From the NCBI GenBank assembly GCA_963828385.1, contig CAWHEF010000002.1, forward strand, positions 744,001 through 808,000: a stretch of 64,000 nucleotides of DNA, in the 5' to 3' direction. A model generated the notes under the pieces. It ran no database searches and had not been told where the DNA came from. It saw nothing but the letters and a program-made list of their open reading frames with translations. Every line of letters begins with the position of its first letter. The first letter of the stretch is position 1. The stretch comes from Bog-756 sp963828385 (GTDB lineage: Bacteria; Actinomycetota; Acidimicrobiia; Acidimicrobiales; RAAP-2). Shown here in pieces: positions 37,283 through 46,705 of the stretch. The translations under genes and the position numbers were made by a program.

Positions 37283-38295
37283 AGCGCCTCCTCCGGATCC
37301 GGCTCGACGTAGCCATGGCGGGCCAGGAACTCGAGCAGGTGATCGGCTGCTTCGTCGGCCCCGACGGGACCGACCAGCGTGGGCGGCTCGTGGGCCACGA
37401 GGGCACCGGTCAAGGTCAGGATGCGAAGACGGGGATCGTCGCCGACCGGTGGAGGGACGACACGGGTCGGAGGGGAGTACGGGCGCGGCGCTCCCACCCG
37501 GACGGCGCCCCCTGGGGGTTCTCCCCGGTGCCGGCCCGGTGTGGTCGGGACATTCAGGGACTCGACGGCGAGCGAGCCGGCGAGGGGTGCCGTGCGCAGG
37601 CGCACCCCCGCCGCTTCGACCGAACAGACGGCGGGGAGGGGCACCCGGAGCCGTTCGCGCCAACCGCCGTCCAGCCGGCGTTCGGCGACGAGCGCAGGAT
37701 GACCGCTCCCGGCCGCATCGTCGTCGGGGCGTACCGACACGAGGCCCAAGGCCTGGGCGGCGCCGAGCTCGTGGGCGAGAAAAGCGGGCATGGCGCCGGT
37801 GCCCCGGTCGGGGGAGCGATCTCCGCACAAGACGGCGGCGACGGGCCCGAGTGGCGCCAACGCGGCGGCGATGGCCGCCGCCAGGCCGTGCTCGTCCGCA
37901 GCCAGCTCCCCTGCGGTGGCCGCCGGCCCGCCGGCAATCGGCCCGCCGGCAATCGGCCCGCCGGCAATCGGCCCGCCGGGTTCGTCTCCCACCCGGAGGA
38001 CCCGGACCCCGAGGGCGGCGACCGAGCGCAGCACGGGATCGATCGTCGCCGGCCCCGAAGCTGCGGCGAGCACCCGGCCCGACCACGCCTCGGCCAGGCG
38101 GAGCGCGTGCTCGAGGGCGGCGCCGTCGGCCGCCGACAGCGCCAGCCCGAAGCCGTCACTCGTGACCGAGCCGGTGAGCGGGTCGACTTCGGCGCGCAGG
38201 TCGCAGATGCGGAGGCAGGCGACGACGAGGGGGCCCCGGTCGGAGCCCTTGTGCGTGGTGTCCGGGATGCCCGCCCCGGTTGGCGGCGTGCTCAT
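37279..38295 (-). CDS. Mycofactocin-associated electron transfer flavoprotein, beta subunit
   Basis: The 338-residue protein is a divergent ETF beta subunit: VVACLRICDLRAEVDPLTGS at the start, DGFGLALSAADGAALEHALR, VLAAASGPATIDPVLRSVAA, CGDRSPDRGTGAMPAFLAHE and LRVPLPAVCSVEAAGVRLR. ETFs carry FAD and pass single electrons from dehydrogenases to a quinone oxidoreductase. The subunit is longer than housekeeping ETF beta (about 260), partly from a GGPIA repeat at ~105-120 and an extended C-terminus. It is separated from its alpha partner by the FixC- and FixX-like genes, all in one operon. Start ATG 38295. Confidence 0.8.
   Translation of the reverse strand: MSTPPTGAGIPDTTHKGSDRGPLVVACLRICDLRAEVDPLTGSVTSDGFGLALSAADGAALEHALRLAEAWSGRVLAAASGPATIDPVLRSVAALGVRVLRVGDEPGGPIAGGPIAGGPIAGGPAATAGELAADEHGLAAAIAAALAPLGPVAAVLCGDRSPDRGTGAMPAFLAHELGAAQALGLVSVRPDDDAAGSGHPALVAERRLDGGWRERLRVPLPAVCSVEAAGVRLRTAPLAGSLAVESLNVPTTPGRHRGEPPGGAVRVGAPRPYSPPTRVVPPPVGDDPRLRILTLTGALVAHEPPTLVGPVGADEAADHLLEFLARHGYVEPDPEEAL
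37931..37975 (-). repeat. Three 15-bp tandem repeats in the ETF beta gene
   Basis: CCGGCAATCGGCCCG (plus strand) occurs three times in perfect tandem and encodes GGPIA three times, in frame, in a surface-loop position following the RVLRVGDEP strand. Confidence 0.9.
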
Positions 38296-38302
38296 CGCTG
38301 CG

Positions 38303-38611
38303 TCATCCTCGGTGGAAGACGACGCCGCATCCGCCGTCCGGATAGGTCCAGGTGATGGCGCCCTCTGCGTTGCACACCAGGTAGCAGGTCCCGCACTCGA
38401 AGCACTCCTCGTAGTTGAAGAGGATCCCGCCCTCTGCGGTCGGGGCGAACAGATTGGCCGGGCACACGGTCACACACGCCTTGGTCGTGCACGACCGGCA
38501 CACGTCGGAGTCGACGGTGATGTGGGGGCGCTCACCGACCCGGAAGTCGACGGTCGCCATGCGCTCCTCGAAGGAGACGCCTCGCCAACGACGGTCGCCG
38601 TCGCCGCTCAT
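38303..38611 (-). CDS. FixX-type ferredoxin partner of the FixC-like flavoprotein
   Basis: The ~102-residue protein has two cysteine clusters, DVCRSCTTKACVTVCPA (C-x2-C-x4-C-x3-CP) and EECFECGTCYLVCN (C-x2-C-x2-C-x3-C), followed by WTYPDGGCGVVFHRG as in FixX/ETF-QO ferredoxin domains. It probably relays electrons between the ETF and the FixC-like protein at the membrane. ATG 38611 overlaps the FixC-like stop (ATGA). In mammalian ETF:quinone oxidoreductase the same module is fused to the flavoprotein; here it is a separate gene. Confidence 0.85.
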   Translation of the reverse strand: MSGDGDRRWRGVSFEERMATVDFRVGERPHITVDSDVCRSCTTKACVTVCPANLFAPTAEGGILFNYEECFECGTCYLVCNAEGAITWTYPDGGCGVVFHRG

Positions 38612-39984
38612 CCGAAGGTCCTGAGGCCGCGGACGGCGTCGGTGGCCAGGTGCCGGAGCTTGACCCCGCGCCGGGACGCCGCCTGTCGGGCGAGGCGCAA
38701 GGCGCCGGTCTTCGGGGTCGGGTTGGTCACCGTGAACATCCCCTCGGCCAGGTCGCAGACGAGGCCGGGGTAGCGACGCTGGACGCGCTCGGACAGGACG
38801 AGGGCCGGGGCGCGTCGTAGGCGCTTGTGGTCGGCCAGGACGAACTGGGACTCCAAGTCGTCGCGGTACGAGGCGAGGGCCGAGGCCGACACGTCCCCCC
38901 CGGCGAGTGCCCGGTCGACGGCCCTCCCGGCGGCGAGGCCGGAGCCGATGGCGAAGTTGACCCCTTCCAGCCAGATCCCGGCGGCCAGGGTCATCGAGGC
39001 GGCGTCGCCCGCCACCACCAGCCCGTCGCCCGCGAGGGCCGGCATGGTGTCGTACCCCCCTTCGGGGATCAGGTGGGCGGCGTACTCCTTCAACGTCGCT
39101 CCCTTCAGCAACGGGCCGATCGCCGGGTGGTCCTTCAGGTCGGCGATCAGGTCCTCGGGCCGGACGCCCGAGGCCGCCAGGGGAGGAAGGGAGAGGACGA
39201 GGCCCACGCTCACCGTGTCGGCGTTGGTGTAGAGGAAGCCGCCGCCGGGGATGTCGGCCGTGCACCCGAGCATCTCGATGTCGACGCCCTCGGTGGGCCC
39301 CACACCGAAGCGCTCCTCGATGCGGGCCGGGTCGAGGGCCAGGACCTCCTTGACCCCGAGGGTGTAGTGGTCGGCATCGACCGCTTTCAAAAGGCCGGCC
39401 TCCTTGGCCACGAACGAGTTGACTCCGTCGCAGGCCACCACGACCGGGGCCCGGAGGCAGGCGCCGTCGCGGTCGGTGCGCACGCCACAGATGCGTCCCG
39501 ACGCGTCGCGCACGAGGCCGGTCGCCACCGTCGAGGTGATCAGGTGGGCTCCGGCTTCGGTGGCCTTGGCGGCCCACCACGAGTCGAAGGCCGAGCGCAG
39601 GGTGGTCATGCCGTTGAACGGTGCGGCACCCCATGCCTCGGTGCGGTAGTCGACCGAGAGCGACTGGTTGCCGGTCATCATCATCGTGGACCTGCGGACC
39701 ACCCACCGTTCGACCGGCACCTCCTCCCACCATCGGGGCACGACGTCGTCGAGGACCCGCCCGTAGACCACCCCTCCGTAGACGTTCTTGGAGCCCGGGA
39801 ACGGGCCCCGCTCGACCATGACCACCGAGCGGCCGGCGCGGGCCAGGGCCAGAGCGGCGGCGGCACCTGCCGGCCCGGCCCCGACGACCACGGCATCGAA
39901 AGCCGGGTCCTCGCTTCCGTCCCGCCGGACGGCGTCGGGTGCGTCCATCGGGCCCTGTCGGGCGCCGGGGCCTGGCTCAGCCAC
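38608..39984 (-). CDS. FixC-like flavoprotein, ETF:quinone oxidoreductase type
   Basis: The ~458-residue protein opens its fold with the FAD-binding VVVGAGPAGAAAALALARAG and has PGSKNVYGGVVYGRVL, VVACDGVNSFVAKEAGLL, GGFLYTNADTVSVGLVLSL, GLVVAGDAASMTLAAGIWLE (second FAD motif) and a C-terminal TNPTPKTGALRLARQAAS. It belongs to the FixC/ETF-QO group, which accepts electrons from ETF and reduces quinone. The start may be GTG 39984 (8-bp overlap with etfA) or ATG 39948. Position between ETF alpha and the FixX-like gene supports the assignment. Confidence 0.87.
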   Translation of the reverse strand: MAEPGPGARQGPMDAPDAVRRDGSEDPAFDAVVVGAGPAGAAAALALARAGRSVVMVERGPFPGSKNVYGGVVYGRVLDDVVPRWWEEVPVERWVVRRSTMMMTGNQSLSVDYRTEAWGAAPFNGMTTLRSAFDSWWAAKATEAGAHLITSTVATGLVRDASGRICGVRTDRDGACLRAPVVVACDGVNSFVAKEAGLLKAVDADHYTLGVKEVLALDPARIEERFGVGPTEGVDIEMLGCTADIPGGGFLYTNADTVSVGLVLSLPPLAASGVRPEDLIADLKDHPAIGPLLKGATLKEYAAHLIPEGGYDTMPALAGDGLVVAGDAASMTLAAGIWLEGVNFAIGSGLAAGRAVDRALAGGDVSASALASYRDDLESQFVLADHKRLRRAPALVLSERVQRRYPGLVCDLAEGMFTVTNPTPKTGALRLARQAASRRGVKLRHLATDAVRGLRTFG

Positions 39985-41113
39985 GGCCCATCCCCGACGG
40001 TTGGTCCGCGCCGTCGGCGACGGCGACGGCCGACGCCGGGCGCACGCCGAGCCGCACCGCCAACGACTCGAGGAGGGCCCGGGCATCGGTCACGAGGCCG
40101 AGATCGGCCATGGCCGTCATCGGTGCCGACGGGTCGATGTTCACGCTGACCACATGGCGTGGATTGCCGATGCCCCCGACGTGCTGTGCCGCACCCGACA
40201 CGCCGAAGGCCACGTAGAGGACGGGATCGATCGCCACCCCGGTCGTGCCGATCTGCCGTTCGTAGCCGGTCCACCCGGCGTCGGTCGCCACTCGGGTGGC
40301 ACCGGCCGAGCCTCCGAGGGTCGCCGCCACCTCACCGAGCACGTCGAAGACCTCGGTGGCGGAGCGGTCGTCGAGCCCGACTGCGAGCCCTGCCCCACCG
40401 GAGAACACCCGAGTGGCGTCGGCGAGGTCCATGGTGTGGGGATCGGGCTCGACGAGGCCGAGGAGCTCGGCATCGGGCGACGCCGCCGGTCTGGCGTGCT
40501 CGTCGACGGTGACGGTGAGCGCACCCAATGGTTCGATATCGGGTGGTTCGCTGTTGGCGCCGTCCGAGGCGACTCCGGCGGAGGCGACGCCGTCGTCGGG
40601 AGCAGCGGGTAGGGGAGCGCCAGCGACCACGGTCACGACGACCGGCCCGTCGAGCTCGACCGGGACGAGCAGCCGGTCGTCCATCCGGGTGGCCACCGCC
40701 CGTACCCCCCCGCCGGGTGCGACGACGGCGGAGACGGCCCGGGCCACGAGCGGTCGGTGGGCGCAGGCGGCCAGCCGAGGGGCCAGGTCGCGACCGTCGG
40801 CCGAGGCGGGAAGCACCACCAGCGGCACCGTTGCGATCAGCGGGGCGAGACCGGTCGCCAGTCGTCCCGGTTCGAACGCCCGACCCGACTCCGTCCACCG
40901 CACGAGCCTGGCCGTCCCCGCTTCGGCCAACCGGTGGGCTGCCTCCTCGGTCCCGGACCCGACGACCACGACCGCACCGCCGGCGGCGGTCACGACGTCG
41001 TCCCACCCCGCCGGCAGCCGGGCGTCCCTGGCGACCACCACGGCCAGGGCGTCCCCAACCTGGGACCCGAGGTCCGGCGAGATCGTCCCCGCAGACGACG
41101 AGATGGCGGTCAC
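39977..41113 (-). CDS. Mycofactocin-associated electron transfer flavoprotein, alpha subunit
   Basis: The ~378-residue protein ends in a classical ETF alpha FAD domain: FSGGAGLAVGL, YERQIGTTGVAIDPVLYVAF, GVSGAAQHVGGIGNPRHVV and NIDPSAPMTAMADLGLVTD. The N-terminal half is the divergent ETF domain I, with Ala/Gly-rich loops (residues ~185-210). Together with ETF beta it should take electrons from the mycofactocin-linked enzymes. Start GTG 41113 overlaps the OYE2 stop (GTGA). Confidence 0.85.
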   Translation of the reverse strand: MTAISSSAGTISPDLGSQVGDALAVVVARDARLPAGWDDVVTAAGGAVVVVGSGTEEAAHRLAEAGTARLVRWTESGRAFEPGRLATGLAPLIATVPLVVLPASADGRDLAPRLAACAHRPLVARAVSAVVAPGGGVRAVATRMDDRLLVPVELDGPVVVTVVAGAPLPAAPDDGVASAGVASDGANSEPPDIEPLGALTVTVDEHARPAASPDAELLGLVEPDPHTMDLADATRVFSGGAGLAVGLDDRSATEVFDVLGEVAATLGGSAGATRVATDAGWTGYERQIGTTGVAIDPVLYVAFGVSGAAQHVGGIGNPRHVVSVNIDPSAPMTAMADLGLVTDARALLESLAVRLGVRPASAVAVADGADQPSGMGRG

Positions 41114-43073
41114 AGCGCCACCGCCACCCGGTGTCCCTCGATCACTGCGGCGTGGGCCCGGCGCGGGGCCAGGCAGTCGCCGACCCGGTGAACGGGGAAC
41201 GCCGAGCCGGCGAGGGCCCGCCACAGATCGTCCTCCGGCCGCTGGTGGACCGAGCACACGATCCAGTCGCAGTGGCGTTCCACCTCGGCGCCGGTCGGAT
41301 GGTGCTGGAAGGTGAGCACCAAGCCGCCGCCGCCCTCGTCGGCCCGCACCGACATGGGCACAAGATCCGTGCTCTGGACGATGCCGGCGGCGTGCGCCTT
41401 CACGTTCCAGGTCTCCAAGTCGAGGGTGATCCCGAGATCTTGGCCCACGACCATGCCGTTGGTGGCGATCTCGACGGCACAACCACGATCGGCGAGCAGC
41501 TCGGCGGTGGACGTGGCCTGGTGGAAGGCCAGCTCGTCGACGACGACGACGCGGCCTGTGGGGTGGGCCCGGCCCTCGAGCACGTCGCGCACGTCGACCA
41601 CGTTGCCGGCGTCTCCCGCCCACCACGGGCGGACCGGCCTCGCCCCGGTGGCCACGACCACGGCGTCCGGGTCGTGTCGGACGATCTCCTCGGCGGTGGC
41701 CTCGATGCCGAGGCGCACCTCGACGCCGAGCCGGCGGGCGGCGGTGGTGAGGTTGCGGGTCAGGTCGAGGAACTCGGCCCGGCTGGGCACCGACGCCGCC
41801 ACCCGGACCTGTCCACCGAGCCGGTCCCCGCGCTCGAACAGGACGACCCGGTGGCCGCGCTCGGCGGCGGAGACCGCCGCCTGCAGGCCGCCCGGGCCGC
41901 CGCCCGCCACCACCACCCGGCGCCGTCTCGACGGTGGGGGGAGTGCCTCGGACTCCTTGCCCGTTCGGGGGTTCTCGATGCAACCGAGCCATCGGTTGAG
42001 ACCCATCCGGCCCACGCATTCCTGGTTGCACGAGAGGCAGGTGCGGATGTCGGTGGCATGCCCCGAGCGGGCCTTGGCGGCGAAGTCGGCATCGGCGATC
42101 TGGCCGCGCACCACCCCGATCAGGTCGCAGAGCCCCTCGTCGAGGGCCCGGTCGGCCTGGAGCGGGTCCTTGAACCGCCCGACGCCCACCACCGGCAGGT
42201 CGACGGCGTCGCGGATGGCGCTCGGGATGAACAGCGCGTAGCCCGGCGGGACCTGCATGCTGGCCTCGATCATGAACAGGGTCGCCGTCGCCACCCCGAT
42301 CGACGTGTTGACGTAGTCGACTCCCCCCCGGACTCGACCATGGTGGCGACCGTCACCGCCTCGTCGATGGTCGTGCCTCCCTCGATGAGCTCGTCGCCGC
42401 ACAGCCGAACGCCGAGGGCCCTGTCGGAGCCGATTACCCCCCGGACGGCGGCCACGATCTCCAGGAGAAGTCGTGCCCGGTTCTCGAGCGGCCCCCCGTA
42501 GCCGTCGTGGCGGCGGTTGGTGGCGGGTGACAGAAACCCCCGCACGATGGAGGAGTGCGAGCATTGCAGCTCGATCCCGTCGAATCCTCCCTCGATGCAG
42601 TGGCCGGCCACGAGGGCGTACCCGTCGATGATGGCTGCGATCTCGCCGTCGTCGACCGCCTTCGGCACCTCACGGAACAGTGGGTCGGCCACCGGGCTCG
42701 GCGCCCACACCGGCAGGCGCGAGTACATGCTCGAGGCCTGCCCCCCGTTGTGGTTGATCTGGGCGAAGATAGGGACCCCGTGGGCGTGGACGGCATCGGT
42801 GATCGTTCGATAGCGGGGGACCACCGCCGGATCGAACCCGTGGATGAGCTTCTCGTAGGGCCAGTCCGTCCGGTGGATCGAGTGCTCCTCGGTGATGATG
42901 AGGCCCGCGCCCCCGGCGGCCCGGGACGCGTAGTAGGCGACGTGTTGGTCGGTGGGCAGGCCGTCGGCGGCGTAGTTGGTGAGATGTGCCGAGAAGACGA
43001 TGCGGTTGGCCACCGTCACCGGGCCCAGGCGGAGGGGTGTGAACAGATGCCGGTAGCGGCCGGAAGAGGTCAC
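41110..43073 (-). CDS. Mycofactocin-system FadH/OYE-family oxidoreductase 2 (one frameshift)
   Basis: An Old Yellow Enzyme-type, 2,4-dienoyl-CoA-reductase-like protein: FMN barrel (HLFTPLRLGPVTVANRIVFS, LQCSHSSIVRGFLSPATNRR), 4Fe-4S motif CLSCNQECVGRMGLNRWLGC, and a C-terminal FAD/NAD domain (VVVAGGGPGGLQAAVSAAER). The barrel is split at seven Cs (42323-42329): the first frame ends VATMVESGG and the second resumes VDYVNTSIGVATATLFMIEA. The 1964-nt span is one base short of a multiple of three, so an eight-base run would restore ~654 residues. GTGA overlaps both neighbours. Likely role: reducing an enone-type substrate or recycling mycofactocin. Confidence 0.85.
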
Positions 43074-45061
43074 AGCCCCACCGCCGACGCCAGTCCTTCG
43101 CTGGCGACGGTGCCCAGCTCGGTGTTCCCGGCGCCGGCGGCGATGGCGAGGGCGGCGCGCCGCCCTTCCAACACCGCTTCGAGGACAGTCCGCGGGGCCA
43201 CGCAATCACCGACGCGGACGGTGCCAGTCCCCGACAGCGCCAGCCTGTCCTCGGGCAGACGGTGTCCGCAGTCGACGATGGTGACGCAGGGCAGGCGGCG
43301 CTGCTCGCCCGTCCAGACGTCACAGAGCACGGCCTGTCCGCCTTCCACCCGCCGGATCGAGGAGCGCAGGTGGCGCTCGACGCCGGCCCGCTGCAGGCGG
43401 GTGTTGGCGTCGGCCAGGTCGCCGGTGCGCGACAGCTGGGTCCCGACCACCGGGTCCTGGGTCACGACGCCCACGTCGGACAGACCCGATTCGACCAGCC
43501 ACTCGGCGACACCCACGCCGATAGGGCCGCCCACCGGGTCGAAGACGAGGACCGGTTCCTCGGGCCGTTCACTCCGCTCGAGCAACGCCAATGCGTCGAC
43601 GAGCGTGCACGAGCCGTCGGTGGCGAAGGCCGGCTGAGCGGGCCGGCTGCCCGTAGCCACCACGACCACGTCGCCCGCGGCCCGGGCCAGAGCGACGTCG
43701 GCACCGGTGACGGTGACGCCGAAGTCGATGGTCACTCCCTGGGACAGGCATTCGGACACGAGCCAGTCCGTGAGCCCCCGCAGGCGACGACGTCCGGGAC
43801 CGACGGCGGCGCCCCGGAGGGCCCCGCCGGCCTCATGCGTGCGCTCGGCCACCCGAACCCGGTGACCGCGGCCGGACAGGACCCGGGCGCACTCGAGGCC
43901 CGCCGGTCCCGCCCCCACCACCAGCACCGAGGCCGGCCGCTCGTCGCGCCCGTCGGTGACGGCTTCCACCGTCTCGTAGCCGCTCCGGGGCTCGCCGACG
44001 CAACTGACGAGCGGGTTCCGGTCGTCACGCACCCGGCACGCCTGGTTGCAGAGGATGCAAGGCCGGGCGCGCCCGGCCTGGCCGCTTCTCACCAGTCCCA
44101 CCAGCCGGGGCTCGGCGATCTGGGCCCGGGTCATCTCGACCAGGTGACAGGCACCTGTTTCGAGGGCCGCCTCGGCCGTCGTCACCTCGACGACGCTGCC
44201 CTGGAGCACGACGGCGGCGCGATCGGCCACCACGCCGTTCATGCGGGCGCACAGGTCGAGGTTGAAAGCGGGCGCGGTATGGGCGTCGGGGCGGTAGGCG
44301 GATGCCGAGTACGGGCCGCCCCGCACCACCACGAGCAGGTCGACGATCTCGGCGAGCCGGTCGACGTGCTCGGCGGCCTGGTCGGGGGTGACCCCGGCCC
44401 AGGGTGCCAGCTCGTCGCAACTGAGGCGGAGGCCGAGGACAGCGTCGGCACCGAGGAGATCTCGTAGGGCGGTCAGCACCTCGGTGGTGAGTGCCAGACG
44501 GTCGCGGCCGTAGCCGTCGGTGCGCAGGTTCGTGATGCCGGAGTGGAACTGCCGGAGCAGCGACGTCGCTCCGGCGTCGACTTCGACGCCGTCGAGCCCG
44601 GCGTCCACCGCCACCCGGGCACCTTCGACGAAACCCGCCACCACGGCCTCGATCTGGTCGGGATCCATTTCGAGCGGGAGCTCGCGGCTGACGGCGTCGG
44701 CGACGGGGGACGGCGCCCAGAGCGCCGACTGGGAATGGGCGCTCGACCCCTGGGCACCGCAGTGGCCGAGCCCGGCCAGCACCACGGTGGAGAACGGCCG
44801 GCACGCCTCGGCCAGGTCGGCCCAACCGGCCGCGCAGGACCGGGCCAGTGGGGCTCGCTCATAGGGCCAGTCGGAGGGATGGACCGAAGCGGTCTCGGTG
44901 ACGAGGACCCCGGTGCCGCCGGCCGCCCGCTCCCGGTAGTAGGCGAGGTGGCGGTCGCCGATCGTGCGACCCCGGCCGAGGTTGGTCTCGTGAGCCCCGA
45001 AGACGACCCTGGCCGGTGCGGTCCGGCCCCCGAGAGTGACCGGGTCGGTCAGGCGTGCCAC
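43070..45061 (-). CDS. Mycofactocin-system FadH/OYE-family oxidoreductase 1
   Basis: A 663-residue intact paralogue of the downstream gene, with FMN barrel (DPVTLGGRTAPARVVFGAHE, SSAHSQSALWAPSPVADAVS), the 4Fe-4S motif CILCNQACRVRDDRNPLVSC, and an FAD/NAD-binding region (VLVVGAGPAGLECARVLSGR, VVVVATGSRPAQPAF). Both copies keep the barrel histidine motifs only in altered form (the substrate-loop HCGAQG vs. HNGGQAS), suggesting divergent substrates. It sits 3 bp after mftC (GTG start 45061) and overlaps OYE2 by 4 bp. These FadH/OYE enzymes are linked to mycofactocin loci, but their exact reaction is not established. Confidence 0.87.
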   Translation of the reverse strand: MARLTDPVTLGGRTAPARVVFGAHETNLGRGRTIGDRHLAYYRERAAGGTGVLVTETASVHPSDWPYERAPLARSCAAGWADLAEACRPFSTVVLAGLGHCGAQGSSAHSQSALWAPSPVADAVSRELPLEMDPDQIEAVVAGFVEGARVAVDAGLDGVEVDAGATSLLRQFHSGITNLRTDGYGRDRLALTTEVLTALRDLLGADAVLGLRLSCDELAPWAGVTPDQAAEHVDRLAEIVDLLVVVRGGPYSASAYRPDAHTAPAFNLDLCARMNGVVADRAAVVLQGSVVEVTTAEAALETGACHLVEMTRAQIAEPRLVGLVRSGQAGRARPCILCNQACRVRDDRNPLVSCVGEPRSGYETVEAVTDGRDERPASVLVVGAGPAGLECARVLSGRGHRVRVAERTHEAGGALRGAAVGPGRRRLRGLTDWLVSECLSQGVTIDFGVTVTGADVALARAAGDVVVVATGSRPAQPAFATDGSCTLVDALALLERSERPEEPVLVFDPVGGPIGVGVAEWLVESGLSDVGVVTQDPVVGTQLSRTGDLADANTRLQRAGVERHLRSSIRRVEGGQAVLCDVWTGEQRRLPCVTIVDCGHRLPEDRLALSGTGTVRVGDCVAPRTVLEAVLEGRRAALAIAAGAGNTELGTVASEGLASAVGL

Positions 45062-45064
45062 CGT

Positions 45065-46210
45065 TCAGATCGAGGCGGTCGGAGCTCGATCGGCCGCACG
45101 GGTCGGCAGCAGCGCAACGTCCACCGGCCGGGGGTGACGGGAGTGGTCGAGTGAGGGGACGGGGCGCTCGTCGACGGCGGCCAACGCCCCGACGCCGTGG
45201 CCGAGGACGCACTCGGGATCGGGACCGGCCAGCGGGAGCCCGGTGAAGAACTTGGCTGCCATGCACCCGCCCCGGCACCCGTCGTAGTGGCCGCAGGTTG
45301 CGCACGCTCCCGCACTCTGGGGTTGGCGGAGCTCGTTGAAGAGGGCCGACTCGCGCCAAAGCGTGGTGAAGCCACCGTCGTCGCGCAGATTGCCCGCCCG
45401 GAACTCGTCGTGGATGGCGAAGGGGCAGGCGTACACGTCTCCCACCGGGTCGATGAGACAGACCACCCGGCCCGCTCCGCACAGGTTGAGGCCGGGGAGG
45501 GCGTCGCCGTAGCCGGCCAGGTGGAAGAAGGAGTCGCCGGTGAGCACGTCTTCGCCGTGGGCGATGAGCCAGTCGTAGAGGACGCGCTGGTGGTCGGCTG
45601 TCGGATGCAGCTCCTCCCACACCGCGGCACCGCGGCCGGACGGCCGCAGCCGGGTGAGCCGGAGCTGGGCCCGGTAGCGGTCGGCGAGGGCCTTGAACGC
45701 GTCGAGCTGGGTCACGTTGTGACGGGTGGCCACCACCGAGACCTTGAACCCGGTGAAGCCGGCGTCGGCCAGATGGCCCATGGCACAGAGTGCGGTGTCG
45801 TAGGAACCGTCGCCGCGGACGGCGTCGTTGACCTCGGCGGTGGCGCCATCCAGCGAGATCTGGACGTCGACGTAGTCGGAGGCTGCGAGCCGCCGGGCCA
45901 CGGCGGGGGTGATGCGCGAGCCGTTGGTCGAGAACTTGACCCCGACATGGTGGGCGGTGGCGTACTCGACCAGGTCCCAGAAGTCGGACCGGATGGTGGG
46001 CTCGCCGCCGCCGATGTTGACGTAGAAGACCTGCATGCTCTCGAGCTCGTCGATGACGGCGCGGCACTCTTCGGTCGTCAGCTCGTCCGGGTCGCGCCGG
46101 CCCGAGCTCGACAGGCAGTGCACGCAGGCCAGGTTGCAGGCGTAGGTCAGCTCCCAGGTGAGGCAGATGGGAGCGTCGAGGCCGGCGGCGAAACGCTCGA
46201 CGAGGGTCAC
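45065..46210 (-). CDS. mftC: MftC, radical SAM maturase of the mycofactocin precursor
   Basis: The 381-residue protein holds the radical SAM signature C-x3-C-x2-C in LTYACNLACVHC (residues 25, 29, 32), YVNIGGGEPTIRSDFWDLVE, KFSTNGSRITPAVARRLA and DVQISLDGATAEVNDAV, and a SPASM-type C-terminus with many Cys (CGAGRVVCLIDPVGDVYACP, CATCGHYDGCRGGC). MftC oxidatively decarboxylates the precursor's C-terminal Tyr and then cross-links it to Val with the help of MftB. Start GTG 46210 overlaps the mftB stop (GTGA). Confidence 0.93.
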   Translation of the reverse strand: MTLVERFAAGLDAPICLTWELTYACNLACVHCLSSSGRRDPDELTTEECRAVIDELESMQVFYVNIGGGEPTIRSDFWDLVEYATAHHVGVKFSTNGSRITPAVARRLAASDYVDVQISLDGATAEVNDAVRGDGSYDTALCAMGHLADAGFTGFKVSVVATRHNVTQLDAFKALADRYRAQLRLTRLRPSGRGAAVWEELHPTADHQRVLYDWLIAHGEDVLTGDSFFHLAGYGDALPGLNLCGAGRVVCLIDPVGDVYACPFAIHDEFRAGNLRDDGGFTTLWRESALFNELRQPQSAGACATCGHYDGCRGGCMAAKFFTGLPLAGPDPECVLGHGVGALAAVDERPVPSLDHSRHPRPVDVALLPTRAADRAPTASI

Positions 46211-46512
46211 GGGTCGGTCCGCTCGCAGATCATCCCCGACTCGGCCAGCGTGGCGAGGGCCTCTTCGTAGGCGCCCCGTTCCTGCTCCTCGACGCCGGCC
46301 ACCACACAGGCCTCGGCCCCGGTTCGGGTTCGGGCCAGGGACTCGACCACGGCGACCAGCTTTGCGGACTTGAGGAAGGAGAGACGCCGGGTGCCGAAGT
46401 GGTAGGCGAGGGCACCGAAGGACTCGGGACGGAGCGACACCTGGGGGTGAAGCGCCCACGCCCGGGCGCTGTCGAACGGACGGACGTCGACCGGTGGAGG
46501 CAGCGGAGGCAT
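46207..46512 (-). CDS. mftB: MftB, RiPP-recognition chaperone for the mycofactocin precursor
   Basis: The 101-residue protein matches MftB: WALHPQVSLRPESFGALAYH and FGTRRLSFLKSAKLVAVVES, a PqqD-like recognition domain that binds the leader of MftA and delivers it to MftC. It lies between mftA (19 bp upstream) and mftC (4-bp overlap), the canonical order. ATG 46512 gives the usual length. Confidence 0.92.
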   Translation of the reverse strand: MPPLPPPVDVRPFDSARAWALHPQVSLRPESFGALAYHFGTRRLSFLKSAKLVAVVESLARTRTGAEACVVAGVEEQERGAYEEALATLAESGMICERTDP

Positions 46513-46531
46513 GGTCGTCGGTCCTGAGCTT

Positions 46532-46705
46532 CTAGTAGACGCCGCACATGCCGTCGATGGAGACGTCCTCCACCAACAGCTCGCCGTCGACGAGGGCATC
46601 GGCCTCCGGCTCGACGGTTCCGGCCTCGGTTGCAGGCCCGTCGGGGTCGGTCTCGGCGCCGGCGCCGGCGTCGACGTCGACGTGGGGGGTGGTTGCGGCT
46701 GTCAT
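46532..46705 (-). CDS. mftA: MftA, mycofactocin precursor peptide
   Basis: A 57-residue peptide ending in VSIDGMCGVY, the invariant MftA C-terminus from whose Val-Tyr the redox cofactor is made. The leader is acidic (VEPEADALVDGELLVEDVSI) and preceded by a variable Ala/Asp-rich N-terminus, longer than in Mycobacterium (about 30 residues). ATG 46705 has the strong ribosome binding site AAAGGAG. It is the first gene of the operon, followed by mftB and mftC. Confidence 0.96.
   Translation of the reverse strand: MTAATTPHVDVDAGAGAETDPDGPATEAGTVEPEADALVDGELLVEDVSIDGMCGVY

Noticed and set aside
44859..46067. 402-codon minus-strand frame overlapping mftC
   Set aside because: Out-of-frame Arg/Pro-rich shadow of mftC, which has the complete radical SAM signature in another frame.
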